Source of the DNA: Terebella lapidaria
Taxonomy: Eukaryota; Annelida; Polychaeta; Terebellida; Terebellidae
NCBI GenBank assembly: GCA_949152475.1
Contig: OX424560.1
Coordinates: 19,655,106-19,719,105 of the forward strand
Direction of reading: 5' to 3'
DNA length: 64,000 nt
Below are positions 14,201-23,200 of this stretch, piece by piece (position 1 is the first letter of the stretch; the number at the start of each line of letters is the position of its first letter). The notes below the pieces were generated by a model. That model did not search any database. It was not told where the DNA came from and saw only the letters and a program-made list of their open reading frames with translations. A program made the translations under genes and the position numbers.

Positions 14201-17200
14201 CGGTAGAGGGGAGAGAGGAGGCGCCTGACTGAAGGGAATCCGGTACCCGTGACGCAGTATGGTAGTTACTAGACAGTCCTCGAATTCCGTATCCCAGACT
14301 GGCCAAAAGGCCTGAAGACGAGCTCCCACGGGGGATACATCCGAATCGTGGTTCCGTGGGAGCGTCTGGGACACATCAGGAGCGGGGCTGAGGCTTGGCA
14401 GAAGACGAGGATCCACTGCCGCCGCGACCTCCACGTGAAGAGTTAGTCGACTTCTTGTTCTTGTCAAACTTGGAGCCTTTAGAAAACTGAGACGACTGAG
14501 ACTGCTGTTTCGACTCCGTGGCCTTGACCTTCGGGATCTTGAACGACGAGGAAGAGGATGCCGCAGGCTTCTTCTCCTGGCGTTCCACCAATTTAACTAA
14601 GTTAAATTTGCTGAGAAGGTCCGCTTCCTGGGCAACCGCCTGGCCTGCCTTGGCCAGGACATCCGGGTCAAAGAGGCGAGGACCAAAGACCGAGGACGTG
14701 CGTAACTTGGACTTGAAGGCGTCCGACAGCTTGGAGGTAGATCTCTTGAGAAAGGCGTCCCGTCGCCTGAGAACGACGTTGGCCCACTCCACGTGCGACT
14801 CCTTCGTAATCTGTCCCACACACTTGTTAACGGAGGAAAGAGTCCTCTTGATGCGCAGCAACTCCGACACCGGTACTTGAACAGTGGCATCCGTGTCCAA
14901 ATCGGCGTCCGCTGGAACCGAACCGGGGGCCAGACGGTCGACCTGCACGCTGAGGAGGCCCGAGAGCCAGTCGAGGGTGTTGGCAACCAGTTGTACCCGA
15001 CGCGGGTAAGATTCCCAGGTCTTGAGATCTGAGTCCGAAAGTGTAGCGGTAACACTCGAGGACTTGAGCCCAGGGGCGATGACTGACAGGTCGTCATTCA
15101 CCGCCGCTGCCTCCAGAGTGCTACCGCAATCCGTAGACTGGTAGTGCTTTAATTGTCCTTGGAAGCACGAGGCGAACTTGCCAGCTCGTAGGGGCTGTCC
15201 ATTGACTGGGACGATCTTCTCTTCCACTAGAGTCCGTACTGACAAGATACCCTCGGACCACGGGAAGCGCACGTCCGGCTCCGGCTGCTGACGGGCGTGG
15301 AGCACACGCTCACCCACCGACGTATAAGAAGTCCCCTTGGCTACAGGTAGCTCAATCTCGTCAGGGAAGGCCTCCTGAACCCAAACGCGGACCTGGGCAA
15401 AGGTGTCGTCGTCAGACTTGGAGGAGGAAGGCTTGGAGGTACCGGCCGTAGCTGAGGAGTCGGCAGACCTAGCCGGGCTAGCCACCCGCGGCTTCTTGAC
15501 TGGAGGTTCATCCGAGATCTGGTCTGCCGGGGGGGGAGGCAACGAGACTGGAGGCTCCAAAACAGCAACAGAGGACGACCCGGCCGCGTGTTGCTCACCT
15601 TCAGACCTAGGGGCGTGGTCTGAAGCGGGACGCTTGGGCTCCCTCACACGGTCGTAGTCCGAGCGTGAACTTTTCTCTCCACGGCTACCGTGAGAATCCC
15701 TGGAGGAGTAGTCCCTGCGGTCCGCACGCTCCCGACGGTAGTAGTAGTCCCTATCGTCACGAGAACGGCCGGAACGGTAGTAACGATCCAACTCTTCATG
15801 GTAAGAACGGTCAAAGTCATATTCACGACGATGATCATAAACCCAATCACGGAACCGATCCGCGCGGCTGGAGGACGGACGATCCCAATCGCCGGAACGG
15901 TGTTGATCCACAGGCCGAGCTGGACGGTGGCGGCGGTCAGGCGAGGACGGGCGGCCCACCGCTGGAAGAACACTATCCGCCGTGGCTGTTGACCCGCGGT
16001 GCGAATCTCCACTGGAGGAAGACGACCGGCTGTCCGCGCGTCGACTGACGGACGGTGGAAGATCGCGGGGCAGAACACTGGGCTGAGAAACCCCCGGGCT
16101 GGCCACCGGTGGCTGCTGATCACGGTCACGGTCGGGTAAGCACCCGCGCGGCACCGCTGCGGCTGGAGAAGAGGTACCCTGGGCTGAAGAGGCGTCACGG
16201 TGCTGAACACGGCCCGGGCTACCAGCGAGAGACTTGTCCACCACAAGCACATCAACAGGGCCGTCGGAGAGCTGGACGGTGGAGTAGTCGGGGGGGCCAC
16301 ACTTGGCACGACCGACGGGGCCCCTGCCTTCACCTGACTGTTCCTCCGAGACCGACTCGCCGGTCTCGGCAGCCTGGGAACGGGAATCCACCGTGGCCGA
16401 GTCAACTGGCTCCGAGAAGATCGGGTCCAACGAAGGCAAACCCCAGGAACACGAAGGCTGGTCAGCTGGACTGTGGCTCGGGGGGTTGCCGCCGACGAAC
16501 GGGTCACCAGAGAGAAGCGGCGTCGGAACTTCATCCACCGAGGGGGTGGCCGGTGTCGCAACTCCTTTCCCAACCAGGGACGACAACATCGCCGACATGG
16601 ACGCAATGGAAGTCTGCAAATTCCCAACCGTCTGTTCGAGGGAATCAAGACGAGAGGAGGAAGAGGAATCCAGAGATCGTCGATCAGCAGAACGCGACCT
16701 CTTCTTCTCCCTGTCGATCCTACGCTGATCTATCCTGTCGAATCTGTCATCGGGCCAAGATTCGCAGATCTGACAGCGCTGAGACGCACAGCAAACAAAC
16801 GGTCTGCAAGACGGACAGCGATTGTGAGGATCGAGATCGAGAGGAACCAAGAAGTGTCCACACTTGGTACATCTCCTGACAGAAGACGATTCCATCGTAG
16901 AAACAGCTAAGTTCCAAAATCCAAACTTCAAAGGGGCAATCGCGAGCGACGCAAAGTTGTTGTTGACAGGAGCTCGCCAAAAACAAAAGTGAACTGGGAG
17001 GCAGTGGACCGGCACGATTATGCTACCACACGGAGGGTGAACTGCTCAGGTAACTACCATTACTAACGCAGGGTCTAAACGGACCGGCTAACTTTCGTTT
17101 AGCTTTTTCACCCATATTTCATGTGTGGTTGGCGAATGAGGGCTCGCCAATTACACGACCCCAGAGTCAGAGGTAAGTATCGCTTAGCATAACAAATGGC

Positions 17201-20200
17201 GGTGGACAGAAAAGTGAAGCTTCTGCGCAGCTGCGCGCGAATATGCGCGGCGGTTTTGGCGGCAAAAGGAGCGCTCGAGTCATGCAGGCAGACGATCGTG
17301 CCTTGCTTTCAGTACGCGAATTTCTATCCAGAACGATCCAAAGGATCGAAAAGGAGCATGTAGTAGTTTAGATTGGTGATGTATAAAATAAACTGCAAAC
17401 TTTGAGGAACACCGCTCTTCATACATTTGCCCTTGTCTGTAGACCTACCAGTTTTTACCATTCTTTTGCACTTGCCTGTAACATGAAGAGGTCGGCGTCC
17501 ACCATAGAGTTGGCAAAGTGACACTGGACGTAGGTCATCGCTTGTCCGCGGATCTGGAGGCCATTTCGAACCCACATCCCCGCGAATATCTCTGTGAATA
17601 TCACCTATAAAAAGGTGGGGGGTAGAAGAATACAAATTATCTTCAAACAATTTGGACAATCTGGATTACATTTCGATAAACATTCCATTGAATTTCATAC
17701 AAAATGTTAACCAACTAATTTGGAAACAGAATTTCCAACCTAGTTTCTGCGAACTCTTGCTCGAACAGTCTTCACATAGTTTTCACGTGGAAAAGTAGAC
17801 AATTTCAAGAATTTACAAAGTTGTGTCAGAAAAACCCACATCATGGTATATTGACACAGTGGATAAGTTGCACACTATTCTCTGACCTGTATATGGAGTG
17901 GATGTAGCATCAATCTCTCCAGGGTCTGGTTGGATGGGAGCAGGCTGTCCAGCTCTAGACCTTGTCGCATCACGGCATGGCTCAGAAATACGGCCAGGTA
18001 GCGGTGTAACGGCAGGTGAAACGATATCTCAAAACTCGGAGGCTGAAAAGAATAAAATACAACTTACGTAGGATTTGTGCCCCTAAAAACACTGAAAACA
18101 AACCAATTTTTCTGTCTGGCACATTTCAAATAAACATGAATATAGAACATCAGCATGAAATATTTGGCACAATTTTCTGTGATTCTAGCAAAAATCTGAC
18201 TTTTTGATTGTACATGTAATCTGGATTATTTCTGTGAATTTGTGTGCAAAATATTGAAGCATACCAGAGTGAAAGCGTCGATGTTGTTCGCATCAAACCA
18301 GTCTTCCAGTTCCTCAATGATGGTCTTGATCACAAATCGTGTATATTGTGCTTCGTTCTACAATGGAAAAAAAATCAAAATATATATAACATTTTCCAAT
18401 TCATCATGTTATTGAAGTCTACACCAATAAAATAAAATACTACACCAATAGTGATAAAACAGGTGAAAAACAACAGCAATGTTTACACATGTGGAATCAT
18501 CAGTTAGCATTCATCATATCATATTGTAAAAGGAACATCGAAAATCTCCCAATAATCTAATGAAATACGTCTGGAGAATCAGAACCATAATGTAAGAAAT
18601 TCCTGACCAGCAAGAGTTAATTTCCATTTATCATTGAATAAATAGGTCAATGAAGTAAGTACCTGATCCTTGCAGTGAGCCAGCATGGACCACATCGGTG
18701 ATGAGCAGATCTCAAGCTCAGCGCTGAAAGCTGCGTAGTACGAGTCCGGCTCAAACTCTATGTGTGCGATCAACTCTCTCTTGTTGATGTTCATGCCTAG
18801 GAGGAAATGTCATAATTACAAATTGGCTGTAAATAAATCAAGCATGCCACTGGTATTTACAAGAGAAAATATTTAGCCTCAGGTCAAATTTGTTAGATTT
18901 TAAGGTGAGAATTCCATTGATCTTTATATTTTTTTTGTGATGATATTCTAGTCCCTTTAAATTTGTTTATGTATACCGCAAGAATTTTAGTCATTTTCAA
19001 TGGACACAAGTATGTGAAGTCCCCTCACCCTGGAAGTAGGAAATCAGCTCAAACCAGAAGTGAAGAAGTTTGCCGTTGGACATGAACTCATGAGCGATAT
19101 GTTTATGCGAGAGGACATTGATGACATCACTAATGATCGGCCAATAGCAGTGGTCCTTCAGAATCTCACTACTACAGTCAACGATACTGTGAAAACTGTG
19201 TACACCTGAAAATTGAAGAGGTCTTGACATAAGCACTGACAAATTATTTCACACGAACAAAAGTGAACATAATTTAATATATCATATACACATACATTTT
19301 GTAATGCACTTCACTCCCCGACACTCCACTAACTTGTTACGATCAAATGATCAAAATTATTCAATATTTTAAAATTTAGTTCATCTATCATCTTGACGAA
19401 TTCACACAAGTAGAAATATTATCATATTTTCCAACATATATTCATCAAAAACACAAGTGGAATACACACTGTCAACACTGGTTAGGACGAGTTGCATCAT
19501 GTGTTTCAGACTGCCGAGCATGATGTACATCAGCTTATCTTCGAAGACCATCTTTGTCGCGAGACTCTGGGGACTTAGCAGTTGGACGCTGATGTGGACC
19601 ACGCGGTTGGAAATCTGCTGACGTAGTTGACGTGAAGTCGCTTTCGTCAGCATCGTAAATATCCGACTGTAGTGCTTGATGAAGGAACTCGTGAAAGAAA
19701 TCTGGAGAGATAGAGTGTGTAAGCTGGGTTAGAATGTTTTTTTAAACTTCCCTAGTGTTATGTTCTGTTTTAATACATTATGTGTCTACAAATGTTAATG
19801 ATACCCAAGAAAATTCTAATATTACAAAGTTTTGCTTGTTTCTCATCTAAAACGGACAAGAAATCAATCTCATCAAAGTTATTTTGCAAAAAAAAATGCT
19901 GTACAAATCATGAATATGATTTCTAAACCTAGCACATTTTCATATCATAAAGAATTCATCTGCAATGACACAAATTCTGAAATATTTGAAACAATTCATG
20001 ACATTTCTGCTAATGACAGGTGACCTACCTTATAGTTATCATCCGGTAGTATCGACAGCAGGAAAGTGACGACGTCTTGTGGGAACTCATAGCGAACCAT
20101 CCAGAACACCAGCTCATCCAGGATCGTGTCATGTACTAGCGGCAAACCCAGGCCCTCCACATCTTGAGCAGACATAACACAAATCAGGATCAATCCAACA

Positions 20201-23200
20201 TAACAAATTCTACAACATAACCCATGGATTGAACTTTATAGTATGGATCTAGATGGTGAATTGGGGGTTTCAAAGTCACACATAATTTAAGAGCTTTTTT
20301 TTTGAGAGGAACTTTCATACAACATCACCCATGGATCAAACTTTATAGCATACATCTAGTTGTTGTATTCAAAATCACACATAACTAGACGTCAAGGCCT
20401 AAAGGCCTTGGAGGCATTTCAGGGTGAAGCTATTTATGAAAATGAAAAATGCCGACTCGGTGAAACATTTTCAGGTCAAGTCAAAGTTCATCCCTGATAT
20501 CCCTCAGATATGCTTGTCTAGGACCACGAGTCCGAAAATAATTTCCGGTTTGCTCTACGATGCACAGTTTCCGAGATATCGACGAAAATGAAAAATGCCA
20601 ACTCGGCAAAAAAATTTCAGGTCAAGGTCAAAGTTTATCTCTAGTACCCCTCAGATATGTTTGTCTATTGCCACAAGTCCAAAATTAATGCCTGTTACGC
20701 TCTACGATGTACCGTTTCTGAGATATCGATGAAAACGAAAAATGCCGACTTCGCGAAAAAATTTAAGGCCAAGGTCAAAGTTCATCCCTAGTACCCCTTA
20801 GATATGATTGCCTAGGGCCACTAATCCGAAAATAATGTCCGTTTCGCTCTATGATGCACCGTTTCTGAGATAGCGATGGAAGCAAAAAATGCCGACTCAG
20901 CGAAAAAAATCAAGGTCAAGGTGAAAGGTCATCCATAATACCATTAAGATATGTTTATCTACGGCGACGAGTCCGAAAGTAATGTTCGTTTTGCTCCATG
21001 ACGCACCGTTTCTGAGATATCGACGAAAACCAAAAATGACGACTCAGCGAAAAAATTTAAGGTCAAGGTCAAAGGTCATTTATAATACCCTTAAGACATG
21101 TTTGTCTAGGGCGACGAGTCCGAAAATAACGTCCGTTTCGCTCTACGACGCACCGTTTCCGAGATATAGACGAAAACGAAAAATGCCGACTCAGCGAAAA
21201 AAATTAAGGTCAAGGTCAAAGGTCATCCATAATACTCTATATACATGTTTGTCTCGGGCGACGAGTCCGAAAATAACATCCGTTTCGCTCTATGACGCAC
21301 CAATTCCGAGGTATCGACGAAAACGAAAAATGACGACTCAGCGAAAAAATTTAAGGTCAAGGTCAAAGGTCATCCGTAATACTCTATATACATCTTCGTC
21401 TAGGGCCACGAGTCCGAAAATAACATCCGTTTCGCTCTACGACGCACCGTTTCCGAGATATCGACGAAAACGAAAAATGCCGACTCAAGCGAAAAAATTT
21501 AAGGTCAAGGTCAAAGGTCATCCATAATACCCCTTAGACTTGTTTGTCTAGGACGACGAGTCCGAAAATAACGTCCATTTCGCTCTACGACACACCGTTT
21601 CCGAGATATGCATGAGAGCCTCAAGGATGACTCAGTTAAAATTATTTCGAGCCCTAGGTCAAAGGTCGTTCGACGAATCGGCCTCAAAATCGATAGGCTT
21701 CTTCCCTGGTGATATATGAACCTCCATGCAAAGTTCCACAGTCATTGCCATAATACTTTTTGAGTTATCGTGCGGAAACCAGAAACATTGATTTCATCCT
21801 CACGGACCTCACGGACCCCGGAGCCGGCTCAAAAACAATAGGCTTCTTCCACACAACATTTCTGACCAGCAGTGAAAATTTGGCGAAGATACACCAAGGG
21901 AAACTGAAGTTATCGTGCGGAAACCAAAAAAAAAAAAAAAAACCATAAAGGCATTTCTGCTGAAATGCCTTAATTCTGAGGCAGTATGAGAGCAAAACTT
22001 ATAATCTTTTGTAAACAGGGGACATTTGAGACATACCTTGTAGTTCTAAGATTTCATTTCATACCCTAATGTTTGAGCAAATGTGCAATTCATTTATATC
22101 ATCCTAATCTACATGCTCCCAGCTTTATGCCATTACCAAAAGAAGAAGTACATCCATACCTCTGAAGTCCGAGGGTACATCTGGTGCCATCAGACCAGCA
22201 ATGGCGGACAAGCGCTTGGTCTCGCTGTCACGTTCCTTTTGTGACATGCTGTTAGACACAGCTACGAGGAAAATTTGAATAATAATTATGTTAATACTAT
22301 CATCATAATGCACACAAAGATTTACATGTAGATGATAACAAATAATTTTATCCTGGATAAAAAAAAAAAAAATTTCCTCCTGGATAAATAGCATAAAGGG
22401 TCTAACCTTCCCTGAACTGTGCGTAAAGTTGTGGATCAGAAACAGTCCGTGTTATCAGTCCCCTCATAGCAGCGCCCATTTCACTGAGGCTGTGCAGGAA
22501 TGCAACGAACGACTCGGCATTCTTCATTGCATCCTCTGCCCCTGAAAGTAGCAAGTGTGATAATCTATTTTACTTCATATCAATCCAACACAAGTAGTCT
22601 TGTCTCTTTGTAAGTTTTTGCCTCCGCATGTAAATTTAGCAACAGTCTAAACGGGACATTTAAATGACTTATGTACTAATGTGTAATCTGATTTTTCAAG
22701 GAGGCAATCTTTGCCACATAAACAGCAGCTCTCACGATGTGGCATTAAAATATTTAACGAAATTTCCCCGATTTATAACGTACCTTCCTCTGTCTGTTGT
22801 CGCATGTACAGCAGCAGTCGACAGAGAAGTCTCGGAATCATCACGTCCGCAACTACGAGTAGGTCACTAGGTGTCACCACGGTCTGGCTCTGTGACTGAC
22901 CGTGTCTCGGGCAAAAACTAAAGGTCCATGGAAATTTCATGTTAGAATTTGGAGTTTAGTTAATCTTACAAGTTAAATGTGTCTGAATTTGAATGTTACA
23001 TGATGTTACAAGCTGATGTCATTTTGATAACCTCCATTTGACTAGTGTGTTTAATCTAACATCAACGTGTGATACCACAAAAATAAGAAATTTTCAGGAA
23101 TATATTTTAAACAAAACATATAGATATACAAAGTGCTTATGGAAAGCAAGATCCAAATGAAAAATCTTGGAAATACCGGTAATGTTTCCCTACCCAGCTT

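Larger units (their letters stand above)
10687..17197 (-). mobile_element. Inner DIRS-type retrotransposon nested in the outer DIRS
   Basis: Virus-like fossil, about 6.5 kb, inserted into the 5' terminal-repeat/leader region of the outer DIRS. Parts: inverted terminal repeats at about 10728-10925 and 16982-17180; ORF1 (17015-14376); RT/RNase H frame (14467-12302); recombinase frame (ends 11373); internal complementary region 11011-11099. The two terminal repeats (about 198 bp) are identical by eye, so this is a very recent insertion, younger than its host element. The element looks whole in its main frames. Its sequence is clearly different from the outer element, so the two are separate DIRS families. 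Confidence 0.92.
4514..17394 (-). mobile_element. Outer DIRS-type tyrosine-recombinase retrotransposon (interrupted by a nested DIRS)
   Basis: Virus-like fossil of the DIRS order. Its own sequence is about 4514-10686 plus 17198-17394 (about 6.4 kb); the rest is a second DIRS element. Parts in sense order on the minus strand: inverted terminal repeat (about 17203-17372), 5' leader, ORF1 (10290-8200), RT/RNase H frame (8675-6093), recombinase frame (ends 5194), internal complementary region (about 4793-4894), and inverted terminal repeat (about 4563-4733). The two shared repeat arms, about 170 bp, are nearly identical by eye, so the insertion is young. The main frames look whole. It lies in UBR3 intron 12 in the same orientation as the gene. 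As is usual for DIRS, no target-site duplication is obvious. Confidence 0.9.

Noticed and set aside
16055-16879. 274-aa plus-strand open frame across the inner DIRS
   Set aside because: Antisense shadow of the GC-rich ORF1 of the element.
20982-21527. 181-aa plus-strand open frame
   Set aside because: Created by a tandem array whose period is near a multiple of three; the peptide is itself a repeat and lies in an intron.
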